Below, in pieces: positions 1 to 7,825 of a stretch of DNA of 64,000 nucleotides. Numbering within the stretch: the stretch's first letter is position 1; every line of letters begins with the position of its first letter. Both the position numbers and the translations under genes were made by a program. The notes below the pieces were generated by a model that saw only the letters and a list, made by a program, of their open reading frames with translations, ran no database searches and had not been told where the DNA came from. Source of the DNA: Iodobacter violaceini (GTDB lineage: Bacteria > Pseudomonadota > Gammaproteobacteria > Burkholderiales > Chitinibacteraceae). The stretch is taken from positions 248,001-312,000 of the forward strand of contig NZ_JAAOLX010000005.1 in assembly GCF_011601265.1 (NCBI RefSeq). The letters are read 5' to 3'.

Positions 1-419
1 AATGCTCCCGCAGGCACGAGCAAATCATGGGGTAATGCGGGCAGATGATGCTCAAATACAATCATCAGTGATGCCCCCAAAGTAGCGGCCGCAGCCACCC
101 CAAGGGTAAACGGACTGGCCAGCGGGTTATTTAAAACGGTTTGCAGCTGCGCGCCGCCCAGGCCTAAAGCACCGCCCACAACCAGCGCCATGAGTGCGTA
201 TGGCAATCGCACATCAAACAAAATGACCTTCATGCCCTCATCCAGCTGCGCAGGATTCCAAAGCCCTGCCAGCACGGCAGATAAAGGATAACGCGCACTT
301 CCTGTAGCCAAATCCGCCGCAAAACTCAGCCCCAGTGCCAGAAGCAATCCGCAAAGCAGCAGTAAGCGCCAGCGGTTTTGCTGGCGGTATTGCCCTGCCA
401 AATCAAGCGATACACTCAT
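1..419 (-). CDS. FecCD-family iron/siderophore ABC transporter permease (partial, N-terminal part)
   Basis: The minus-strand frame is open from an ATG at 419 to the window edge, so only the first ~139 residues are present. It begins MSVSLDLAGQYRQQNR, then a hydrophobic segment, then a stretch with GGALGLGGAQLQTVLNNPLASP, which is the typical signature of the FecCD/BtuC permease family. Such permeases form the inner-membrane channel for iron-siderophore, haem or cobalamin import. The ATG overlaps the TAA of the upstream substrate-binding protein gene by one base, indicating translational coupling in one transport operon. The substrate cannot be told from this fragment. Confidence 0.9.
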   Translation of the reverse strand, partial: MSVSLDLAGQYRQQNRWRLLLLCGLLLALGLSFAADLATGSARYPLSAVLAGLWNPAQLDEGMKVILFDVRLPYALMALVVGGALGLGGAQLQTVLNNPLASPFTLGVAAAATLGASLMIVFEHHLPALPHDLLVPAGA

Positions 420-1546
420 TAATCAGCCTCCACCCAGAACGTGCCTTGCAGTGGTACCGGCTGAAAACGCTTATAAAAATTTTGCAATGTGGCTTGGGGA
501 TTCAGCTGCTCAAAGCGGGCCGGATACAGCCACTTGGCCATGGCCTGCACTGCGGCCACATTTGCGGCACTGTAATTAAACTGATGCGAAATCGCATAGG
601 CCCGGCCCTGGCGCACCGCAGTAAGCTGAGCAATGCCGGTGCGGCCCAGCGAGCGCTGCAAAGAAGCTTTGGCAGTCGCTTCGTCAATCCCGGCGCCCAA
701 GGCAATCCGCGGGCTGCCCGATTGCCTTGCCGTCAGCGGATTACCAATCCCTGTGCCGATATAAACCTCAGGCTGTGACTGCAACAGATATTCCACACTT
801 ACCGTGCCATGGCTGCCCGGCACCAGTGCATTGGCAATATTGTCACCTCCCGCCGCGTCCACAAAACGGCCCAGCATGCCGTGGGTAATCGTTTCGCAGC
901 AGCCATTAGACAAACCTACCCGGCTTTCCAGAAAAACCTTAGGCTTGTGGCTTACCCCCGCCAGCCCCTGGCTGACTTTGGCCATTTCTTCACGATAAAA
1001 GGCGATATATTCTTCTGCCGCTTTGACTTTGCCCAAAGCCTGCCCCAAAACCCGGATACTGGCCTCGGTATTTCTCAGTGGGTCTTTGGTAAAATCCACG
1101 TAAATCACCGTAATACCGGCCTTGCTCAAGCGCTGTAAAGTCGCCTGATCACTGGCATCCGGGCCATGGCCACGCAGGCTGAAAATAGCCAGCTGCGGCT
1201 TTAGCCCAATGGCTTCTTCCACACTAAAACTCTGGCTGCTGCGCCCAAGGCGGGTGATCTGATCCAGTTTTGGGTAAACCTTGCGGTATTGCTCATAGCT
1301 GCCCGGATCAAGCTGTTCGAAATCTCCCAGCATCCCCACCACCCGCTTTGCGGGTAATTCGCGATCAAGAATAGCTAAGCTGGCCAGCATTCTGCCCTCG
1401 CCCAAAATAATGCGCTCGGCCCTGGCGGGCAGCACCACAGTGCGCCCGGCCAGATCGGTTAATGTGGCTGCAAGCGTCAGCGGGCTGAGTAAAATCCCGC
1501 AAATAACCGCTAATAACCGTATTGTTTTTCCTTTAAATTGCTTCAT
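419..1546 (-). CDS. Periplasmic iron/siderophore ABC transporter substrate-binding protein
   Basis: A 375-residue protein starting MKQFKGKTIRLLAV, with a signal peptide ending near LSPLTLA. The mature part begins ATLTDLAGRTVVLP, the usual opening of helical-backbone binding proteins (BtuF/FecB/FhuD type) that deliver iron chelates or haem to a FecCD permease. A longer reading from an ATG at 1579 exists, but the start at 1546 puts the signal peptide at the N-terminus and avoids running through the terminator hairpin just upstream. It lies between the receptor gene and the permease gene, all on the minus strand. The ligand is not evident. Family assignment is firm, substrate is inference. Confidence 0.88.
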   Translation of the reverse strand: MKQFKGKTIRLLAVICGILLSPLTLAATLTDLAGRTVVLPARAERIILGEGRMLASLAILDRELPAKRVVGMLGDFEQLDPGSYEQYRKVYPKLDQITRLGRSSQSFSVEEAIGLKPQLAIFSLRGHGPDASDQATLQRLSKAGITVIYVDFTKDPLRNTEASIRVLGQALGKVKAAEEYIAFYREEMAKVSQGLAGVSHKPKVFLESRVGLSNGCCETITHGMLGRFVDAAGGDNIANALVPGSHGTVSVEYLLQSQPEVYIGTGIGNPLTARQSGSPRIALGAGIDEATAKASLQRSLGRTGIAQLTAVRQGRAYAISHQFNYSAANVAAVQAMAKWLYPARFEQLNPQATLQNFYKRFQPVPLQGTFWVEAD

Positions 1547-1569
1547 TCGGAATCCATTTTTGAAAATGC

Positions 1570-1597
1570 AAAAACCCACCCATGAGAATGGGTGGGG
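1570..1597 (-). terminator. Rho-independent terminator/attenuator between receptor and ABC transporter genes
   Basis: A perfect 9-bp stem (1575-1583 with 1588-1596, 4-base loop) is followed on the minus strand by TTTTT. It lies just after the TonB receptor stop and before the binding-protein gene. It may end most receptor transcripts and let only some reading go on into the transporter genes. Confidence 0.8.
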
Positions 1598-1612
1598 TCT
1601 TTAAGTTGAAAA

Positions 1613-3592
1613 TCAGAATTTCCAGCTGGCTTCCAGACGTACATCACGACCAGGCTCGGCGTAACCCAGCACTTTGTTTTGCCAGCCATTCCAGGCATAG
1701 GTCGCCTGATCGTAGTAATACTGATCAAACAGGTTTTTAACCGCGAGGTTTAAACGCAAAGTGTCTTTTTTCAAAGGCATCCAGCTGACAAAGACATCGT
1801 GGACTCCATAACCCGCTTTAGCTCGGTTAACCGTACTGCCCACCGGCTGATAATCAAGGGCTTCGGTATAGCGCCCCAGCCAGCCCAGCTCTGCACCGTA
1901 TTGCGGTATGGAATAGCCCACACGGCTGACCCAGCTGCGGCCTGTGCTGGTTCCAAGCCCCAGATCACCATCGTTAAAAATACGGCCAGCCAGCTCTGAG
2001 CGATGATCTGCCACGCTTAAACCTAAACTGAGCGCACCCAGGCGATAAGCGGCAGCCAGCTCATAGCCATCAATGCTTGCCTGCCCCAGATTTCCACGAC
2101 AACCGCCCCGGCTGGCAGGGCAACTGAAAGTAGTCACAAAGTTGTCGATAGTCTGGCGGTAAACATTGCCATTCAGACTGAATCCACCCTGCTGATACTG
2201 AAAGCCAAGCTCGGTGTTATCAGCTTCTTCGGCCTTTATTGATGGCAGATTTTTCCACTGAGCGATATCGAGCATAAAGGCTTCTTTTAAACCCACACCC
2301 CGCAAAGCCTGTGCATAACCGGCACGCAGTTGCAGCTGATCCGTTGCCTGCCAGCGCACGCCTGCGCTTGGGCTGAAGCCATCGCTGGTGAATTTTTGCT
2401 GATGATTATCTTCATAGCTGTAATCATCAAAACGTAAGCCAGCTGTGAACAAAATAGAATTAAAGCTCAGCTCGGTCTCGGCAAAGCCCCCCAGCACCCG
2501 CATCGCTTCACGGCCACTGCCGGTTAAGCCAAAAGGGTTTGCCACTTGATTAGCCGAGGACTTTTCTTCACGCCAATTCAGCCCGTACTTGAGAACATGA
2601 TCGCCAAGAGCATGGCGCAGCATCACATCAGCACCACTTGTAGTGAGCGTTTCCCCCCAATGGCGTGCCTTTTTATTGGTGCGCTCGCTCTCTACTTCAG
2701 AGCGGTACAGCGTAACGTCCAGCCCCTCTGCCCAGCCCAGCTGACGGCCTTTGTAGCTTAACGTGGCAGTATCTCTGGCAAGGCTCTGCGGAATCGCATC
2801 ATTAGGCAGCACCGGATGCGCAAATCCCACCATATTAGCTCGGGCAGTACGCACGCCTTCATCCTTGCTGCGCTGGAAGCTTGCACTGATACGCTGCTGG
2901 TCTGTCAGCTGCCAGCCCAGTTTGGCCAGATAGTTTTGCTGCTCCGTTGCGCTATTGGCAATCGTCTGCCCCGATCCATCCTGATAATTTTGCGTATTCA
3001 TCACGCTGGCACTCAGCAGCGCATCGGCTTTCTCACCAAAGCGTCCATATGCGCTGCCACTGCTGCGCCAGCCTTCATTACTGGATACGCTGCCTGTAAG
3101 TACGCCGCCCGCCTGCTGCCCCGGGCGAAGCAAATCGCCAGCAGATACCGTTTCATAACGGATCGCCCCGCCTAATGCGCCGGGGCCGGCGCTTGCAGCA
3201 GGCGTACCTTTTTCTACTTCAACTTGTTTAATCAGCTGCGGATCAAGAATCAGCGCTGTCTGATGGTGATAAACCTTGCTGTTAATCTGAGCGCCATCCA
3301 CACTTAAATTAAGCAAAGATTCTTCCATTCCCCGGATATACATTTTTTGAGCAATAGGATTTCCCCCGCCTCCTACATTTATCTCGGCATCAGAGACAAA
3401 TATCTCCTTTAAATCTTTTGCCTGCTGATGAATCAGCTCAGTGCGTGCCAAAGTATCATCCTGCGTGGGTGTACTGGCCTTTACTTCCACGGCATCAAGC
3501 TGCACAGCATCCTGCGCCAGTGCAAAGCCGCTTAAGCACAGCGGTAACATCAGAGCAAGCAAGCGGGAGGGAAAAGGTGGTTTTTGCGTCAT
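1613..3592 (-). CDS. TonB-dependent outer-membrane receptor (siderophore or haem type)
   Basis: A 659-residue protein with a signal peptide ending ALA before QDAVQLDAVEVKA. A plug domain follows (IAQKMYIRGMEESLLNLSVD; GTPAASAGPGALGGAIRYET), then a long beta-barrel region ending in a C-terminal aromatic (EASWKF), as expected for an outer-membrane barrel. It would carry an iron complex across the outer membrane using TonB energy and hand it to the binding protein encoded downstream. A Fur box lies about 50 bp upstream of the start. The Cys pair in a barrel segment (SCPASRGGC) could form a loop disulfide. The ligand is not identifiable by eye. Confidence 0.93.
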   Translation of the reverse strand: MTQKPPFPSRLLALMLPLCLSGFALAQDAVQLDAVEVKASTPTQDDTLARTELIHQQAKDLKEIFVSDAEINVGGGGNPIAQKMYIRGMEESLLNLSVDGAQINSKVYHHQTALILDPQLIKQVEVEKGTPAASAGPGALGGAIRYETVSAGDLLRPGQQAGGVLTGSVSSNEGWRSSGSAYGRFGEKADALLSASVMNTQNYQDGSGQTIANSATEQQNYLAKLGWQLTDQQRISASFQRSKDEGVRTARANMVGFAHPVLPNDAIPQSLARDTATLSYKGRQLGWAEGLDVTLYRSEVESERTNKKARHWGETLTTSGADVMLRHALGDHVLKYGLNWREEKSSANQVANPFGLTGSGREAMRVLGGFAETELSFNSILFTAGLRFDDYSYEDNHQQKFTSDGFSPSAGVRWQATDQLQLRAGYAQALRGVGLKEAFMLDIAQWKNLPSIKAEEADNTELGFQYQQGGFSLNGNVYRQTIDNFVTTFSCPASRGGCRGNLGQASIDGYELAAAYRLGALSLGLSVADHRSELAGRIFNDGDLGLGTSTGRSWVSRVGYSIPQYGAELGWLGRYTEALDYQPVGSTVNRAKAGYGVHDVFVSWMPLKKDTLRLNLAVKNLFDQYYYDQATYAWNGWQNKVLGYAEPGRDVRLEASWKF

Positions 3593-3643
3593 ATCAAGGT
3601 TTCCTGACCTGATCAGGCGATTACAATACGCCCGACTACCAAA

Positions 3644-3658
3644 TGAGAATTAATATCA
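3644..3658. promoter_or_regulatory. Fur box in the divergent receptor/AraC promoter region
   Basis: The 7-1-7 dyad TGAGAAT-T-AATATCA differs from the ideal TGATAAT-n-ATTATCA by one base in each half. It lies between the receptor gene (minus) and the AraC gene (plus), so iron-loaded Fur would be expected to repress one or both. Confidence 0.75.
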
Positions 3659-3742
3659 TTACAATGTCGTCATTGTCGCATTGCCAAAATGAACTGTCCT
3701 TTGCGACCGGCAATTTTTTGTTTGCAAAACAGGTGTAGCAGG

Positions 3743-4690
3743 ATGGGAAAAAAAGAAGAGCAACTATTAGATGCCGCCACTCTGGAATGGAGAAAAACAG
3801 AGCAGGGATATTCATTATGGGCTGATCACGCAACTCAGCCGGTGATGCACGGTACATTTATCGAACAAGAACTTCGTCCCGGACTGGCACTGCACGGCAC
3901 CACTGTTTCTTTTCGGCAAGGCATATCAGGCAAAAGCGAAATAAACGCCGGGCTTAAATTAATTGTGATGCTGGAGGGTGAAATCAGCGCACATTTTGGC
4001 CGTACACACTTACAACTGGGAGGCGCCAAAGCCAGTTGTGTGCTGCTCAGCGCGCAAACAACACAGTCTTTTAAACGAGTCGTTGAACAAGCTGGGCAGC
4101 AACGCCAGGTTGTACTCACGATTAGTGAAGACTGGCTGGCCCAGTCCGGAATGGGGGATGTACAAGACTGGGTGGCCATTGAAGAATTACAAGGCCCGGC
4201 GTTAAGCAGCCGCAGCTGGCAGGCCTCCCCGGAAGTACTTTCTCTGGCGGCGAAGCTCTTACAAACCGGGCACGCCAGCAGCCCCTTACACCCACTGCAA
4301 CAGGAAAGCCGCGCATTAAACTTATTGCTTGCCGCACTTCAGCAAATCAGCCCGCAGCAGCCCACCCGGCTGGACATGCGGGCCCAGCAACGCATTCAAC
4401 AATTATTAGAATTATTTCACCACTCGCCGCGCAATGATTGGTCACTCGCCACACTGTCACACGCAGTAGGCAGCAATCCCACCACATTGCAAAAGCAATT
4501 TCGCCAAAGCACGGGTCACAGCATCGCGGAATACATGCGCAGCTACCGCCTGAAACTGGCCAGAAATGAATTGCAACAAGGACAGTCTGTTACCGAAGCA
4601 GCACTCAATGCGGGCTATAACTCGCCCGCTAATTTTGCGACAGCCTTTAAAAGGCAATTTGGCCTTTCGCCACGGGAAGTCCGCCTATAA
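3743..4690 (+). CDS. AraC-family transcriptional regulator of iron uptake (PchR-like)
   Basis: About 315 residues from MGKKEEQLLDAATLEW; an in-frame ATG at 3689 would add 18 residues, but the 3743 start has an AGGTG ribosome site at suitable spacing. The N-terminal ~200 residues resemble a cupin-like sensing domain. The C-terminal ~100 residues carry the double helix-turn-helix of AraC proteins (LATLSHAVGSNPTTLQKQFR and AALNAGYNSPANFATAFKRQFG, ending SPREVRL). Divergently placed siderophore regulators such as PchR usually activate the neighbouring receptor when the siderophore is present. The Fur box between them fits dual iron control. The specific effector is inferred only. Confidence 0.88.
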   Translation: MGKKEEQLLDAATLEWRKTEQGYSLWADHATQPVMHGTFIEQELRPGLALHGTTVSFRQGISGKSEINAGLKLIVMLEGEISAHFGRTHLQLGGAKASCVLLSAQTTQSFKRVVEQAGQQRQVVLTISEDWLAQSGMGDVQDWVAIEELQGPALSSRSWQASPEVLSLAAKLLQTGHASSPLHPLQQESRALNLLLAALQQISPQQPTRLDMRAQQRIQQLLELFHHSPRNDWSLATLSHAVGSNPTTLQKQFRQSTGHSIAEYMRSYRLKLARNELQQGQSVTEAALNAGYNSPANFATAFKRQFGLSPREVRL

Positions 4691-4742
4691 ACATGCGGCC
4701 CACAGCGGCCAGCACGGGCATTGCGCCCATGCGCCAGAAACG

Positions 4743-4778
4743 AAAAAAGGGTTAGCAATTGCTTGCTAACCCTTTTTT
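4743..4778. terminator. Bidirectional rho-independent terminator
   Basis: A 16-base arm (4743-4758) and its complement (4763-4778) surround a TTGC loop. The arms start with six A and end with six T, so it can stop transcription of the AraC gene from the left and of the tRNA from the right. Confidence 0.9.
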
Positions 4779-4783
4779 CTATT

Positions 4784-4859
4784 TGGTGCCGACGGCAGGA
4801 ATCGAACTCGCGACCCCCTGATTACAAGTCAGGTGCTCTACCAACTGAGCTACATCGGC
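4784..4859 (-). tRNA. tRNA-Thr, anticodon TGT
   Basis: A 76-nt cloverleaf on the minus strand including an encoded CCA (4784-4786). The acceptor 5' strand GCCGATG pairs with CGTCGGC, the D-arm reads AGCTCAGTTGGTAGAGC, the anticodon loop contains CTTGTAA (anticodon TGT), and the T-arm contains GTTCGATTC. The gene is intact. It borders the mobile element, whose integrase lies on its 5' side. Confidence 0.95.
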
Positions 4860-5059
4860 ATAACTTCACAATAACTAGCTATTTCAGAATTCTTCATCTG
4901 CCCAAAAAAAACATGAACGTTGCACAGTCTCGTCGGTCGGCGAATAGCGCGACGTCAACTATACAAGCTCCCTGTAAGCAGCAAAATACGACGTGGATAC
5001 TATACCATTTAAAAAATGAACGCAAATCTGTTTGCACTTAATCCGTAATATTTCTGACA

Positions 5060-5992
5060 TCAAACCATTATGGCGCTTGCTTTATTCAATGCTATAGCCA
5101 TTGTTGCGTGATCAGCTTCAACATACCCCGCCGTCACCTCAATGCTTGAATGACCCAAAATTTCTTGGGCGATCCGAATGTTTGAAACATTATTCACCAG
5201 TACTGTGGCCAGTGTATGCCTATACCGATGAGAGCTAATTGGGGCCTCAATTGAGGCAGAAATCCTACGAAAAAAACTTTTAACCGCTGCCCGCGTCATC
5301 TTTTTTCTAAGAATATTTTTACTGTTATGGTCATGCACATTAAAAACTTGTCTGTCGTAGCCAAACAAGCCCACTGACTTCACATGCCACAATAGCACCA
5401 GCAAGGATGGCTTCAATTGCTCTGGAATTGGAACATACCACTCTCTGTGATTCTTACTCGTCTCAGACTCCAGCCTAATTTGCATCATTTCAAAATCAAC
5501 ATCATCCCAAATAATTCCTACCAACTGCCCTAACCTCATACCTGTCATGGATAACGTCATAACAGTCGCTCGCCAGAAATACTGCGGATAAAAACGAGAA
5601 ACTTCACCCTCATCTGACTTTTCTTCTTCTGCATCTAAACGATGCAAAACTCGTTGCCTCGCATGAACAGGAATTGTTTTTTTACTTCTCTTCCCTATTC
5701 GGATCGACTTAAACCCCTCGCAGGGCGACTCCTGAATTACTCCTACCCGTACTGCAAATCCCATTAAAACTGAAAAATGCCGGTAATACGTATTCCATGA
5801 AATCGGCTTGCATCTTAAGAGAACCGCGTCACGCCACGCAATCAAGTGCTTCCGAGCAATCTTATCTACATCAATATGGCCAACGTCTTTTGAGAACAAA
5901 TGAGCAACCAAAACATAGTTATCACGGGTTGCGGGGCGCAAATACTTTTCTTCTAAGTACATTTGAACTAAATCAGACAAATTTATCGACAC
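5060..5992 (-). CDS. int: Tyrosine-type site-specific integrase
   Basis: A 310-residue tyrosine recombinase. It has a SAM-like N-terminal core-binding part (residues ~1-95: VQMYLEEKYLRPATRDNYVLV) and a catalytic domain with the expected residues: Arg in GMRLGQL, His-x-x-Arg in HRYRHTLA, His in LGHSS and Tyr in TAGYVEAD. It reads toward the tRNA-Thr gene, 200 bp away. It probably integrates and, with an excisionase not seen here, excises the element. It lies on the 5' side of the tRNA instead of the usual 3' side. Confidence 0.93.
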   Translation of the reverse strand: MSINLSDLVQMYLEEKYLRPATRDNYVLVAHLFSKDVGHIDVDKIARKHLIAWRDAVLLRCKPISWNTYYRHFSVLMGFAVRVGVIQESPCEGFKSIRIGKRSKKTIPVHARQRVLHRLDAEEEKSDEGEVSRFYPQYFWRATVMTLSMTGMRLGQLVGIIWDDVDFEMMQIRLESETSKNHREWYVPIPEQLKPSLLVLLWHVKSVGLFGYDRQVFNVHDHNSKNILRKKMTRAAVKSFFRRISASIEAPISSHRYRHTLATVLVNNVSNIRIAQEILGHSSIEVTAGYVEADHATMAIALNKASAIMV

Positions 5993-6089
5993 TTAAGTAC
6001 CCCTAAAATCCACAGACTTACAGCACTAAACAGCTAGAGAAAATTGTTAGTATTTCTAAGGCTGCTAAAAAATTAATCGAAACCACACA

Positions 6090-7175
6090 ATGACTGAACC
6101 TCTTATCCTGCCAGTATCAGAACAACTTGAACTGATTAGTTTGGCAAAACGCCTGCTCGGTGATCAGTTGCGCTCAATCGCGCCACTTTTAGAAGACCCA
6201 GACGTTTTAGAAATCATGATCAACGGGCATAACAACATATTCGTTGAAAAAAATGGGCGTATTGAAAAATCCAACCTTGTTCTTCCCGAAGGTTCATTGA
6301 TCGCGGCTATTAAACTGATCGCTAAGCAGAATCGAAAAGAGGTCAGAGAAAATGGCAGGATCAGCGAACATTTAATTTTGGATGCAGAACTACCAGGTTT
6401 GCGCATCGCGGCGGCCCTGCCACCAATTTCATATTTTGGTCCCGTCATGGCGATCAGAAAACACGGGCGTCATGTTAGGACCCTTGATGATTATGTCAAT
6501 GACGGATCATTTAACCCTTTCTACGAAGATACCGGCGAAATACTGACTGCTAGGCCAGCAGATCATTTAGTTTCACAAGGTGGAATACACCTAAAAAATT
6601 CGTTGGAATGGATGAGGGACACTCATCAGAATATTGTAATTTCAGGCGCAACATCTAGCGGTAAAACAACTTTTCTAAATGCATATCTACAGGGGCTCTC
6701 CCCTTATGAGCGCATTCTAACGATCGAAGACACTAAAGAACTCCAAATCAAAGTCCCTAACTGGGTCGCCCTAGTTAGTAATCAAGCACTGGGTGTCGAT
6801 ACTCACTTACTCCTTAGATTGTGTTTACGCATGCGACCTGATCGCATTGTTGTTGGAGAGGTCCGAGGTGCAGAAGCTTGCGACTTGATGGACGCTTTAA
6901 GCACTGGCCATTCAGGCGGAGCCGTTTCATTGCATGCGGAGAATGCGCACTCAGCCCTTTCTCGGTTAGAAAATATGATGCGCAAAAGTCCAGATATGCG
7001 AAATACGCCTATTGAAGTAATTCGAGAGCAAATAGCACAAACAATTAACTTTGTTGTACACGCCTCCAGGCGAGGAGGAAAAAGAGCTCCTGAAGAGGTA
7101 ATTGAAATACTTGGTTGTGAACACGGTAAATACATTACTAAAACTCTATTTAAAAAACAAAGGATCTCTACATGA
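6090..7175 (+). CDS. trbB: TrbB/VirB11-like secretion ATPase
   Basis: A 361-residue hexameric-type secretion ATPase. Walker A is GATSSGKT at residues ~186-193, followed by the family signatures ILTIEDTKEL (Asp box), RMRPDRIVVGEVRGAEA (Walker B region) and TGHSGGAVSLHAENA (His box). It would power pilus assembly and substrate transfer at the inner membrane in the cytoplasm. Its stop overlaps the start of trbC in ATGA. It is the first gene of a tight plus-strand operon. VirB11 and the TrbB/CpaF branch are close; the trb neighbours favour TrbB. Confidence 0.93.
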   Translation: MTEPLILPVSEQLELISLAKRLLGDQLRSIAPLLEDPDVLEIMINGHNNIFVEKNGRIEKSNLVLPEGSLIAAIKLIAKQNRKEVRENGRISEHLILDAELPGLRIAAALPPISYFGPVMAIRKHGRHVRTLDDYVNDGSFNPFYEDTGEILTARPADHLVSQGGIHLKNSLEWMRDTHQNIVISGATSSGKTTFLNAYLQGLSPYERILTIEDTKELQIKVPNWVALVSNQALGVDTHLLLRLCLRMRPDRIVVGEVRGAEACDLMDALSTGHSGGAVSLHAENAHSALSRLENMMRKSPDMRNTPIEVIREQIAQTINFVVHASRRGGKRAPEEVIEILGCEHGKYITKTLFKKQRIST

Positions 7176-7528
7176 AAAAGCAATCCCTAGCATTAATGTG
7201 GTCTGCACTATTCTTAATTCATTCAAATGCAGATGCGGCTGATACATTTACCGGCCTATGCAAAGTTATGACTGATACAAGTCCAAAAATTATTGGGCTA
7301 GTTGCATTTATTATGATTGTTGTTTTTGGCTTAGGCCTTGCACTAGCCAGCAAAATGGATGGATTCATTGGCAGAGCAATTCAAATCGTATTAGGTGTTG
7401 GGATTGCGGCATCAGCAGCACCCTTTGTAACAAGTATTTTGGGCATTAGCATTCCATGTGGCGGAAGTGGGTCTGGAATTGTTGTTAATGCAATTGATTA
7501 TTTAAACACATTCATGGCAATTGCATAA
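7172..7528 (+). CDS. trbC: TrbC/VirB2-like conjugative pilin
   Basis: A 118-residue prepilin with a signal peptide (cleavage near SNADAADTF). Two hydrophobic segments follow (IIGLVAFIMIVVFGLGLALA and a second around IQIVLGVGIAASAAPFV), the normal VirB2/TrbC layout. It is the presumed subunit of the conjugative pilus. Two Cys residues (GLCKV and IPCGG) in the mature part could pair. It overlaps trbB by four bases and is followed directly by trbD. Confidence 0.88.
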   Translation: MKKQSLALMWSALFLIHSNADAADTFTGLCKVMTDTSPKIIGLVAFIMIVVFGLGLALASKMDGFIGRAIQIVLGVGIAASAAPFVTSILGISIPCGGSGSGIVVNAIDYLNTFMAIA

Positions 7529-7825
7529 ATGCGAGAAAATGAACTCCCTGAATTCATGGATGTGCCAAGAACAATATATGGAGTTCACTGGATTTTGTTT
7601 GCTATTAATATGCTCACCGCAGGCTTAATGGTTATTGGTTTTGAGCTGTATGCTTTTATATTATGTAGTTTAATCGCTCATTATATATTGAAATCTATTA
7701 CTGAAAAAGATTCACATTTGGTGGCCAGCTATTATGGCTATTTTTATCAGGCTGACTGCTATGAGCCGTGGCCTAGTAATGACAATATTCGTCCTGACGG
7801 ATTTGGAAATAAGGTGTTAATGTGA
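7529..7825 (+). CDS. trbD: TrbD/VirB3-like inner-membrane protein
   Basis: A 98-residue protein with a short N-terminal cytoplasmic stretch (LPEFMDVPRTIYG) and two adjacent hydrophobic segments (HWILFAINMLTAGLMVIGF; ELYAFILCSLIAHYIL). This is the size and topology of VirB3/TrbD, which accompanies the VirB4 ATPase at the inner membrane. The ATG follows the trbC stop with no gap, and its own stop overlaps the GTG of trbE. Confidence 0.85.
   Translation: MRENELPEFMDVPRTIYGVHWILFAINMLTAGLMVIGFELYAFILCSLIAHYILKSITEKDSHLVASYYGYFYQADCYEPWPSNDNIRPDGFGNKVLM

Noticed and set aside
335-778. Plus-strand frame opposite the binding-protein and permease genes
   Set aside because: It is a shadow of clear minus-strand genes with family signatures; no ribosome site.
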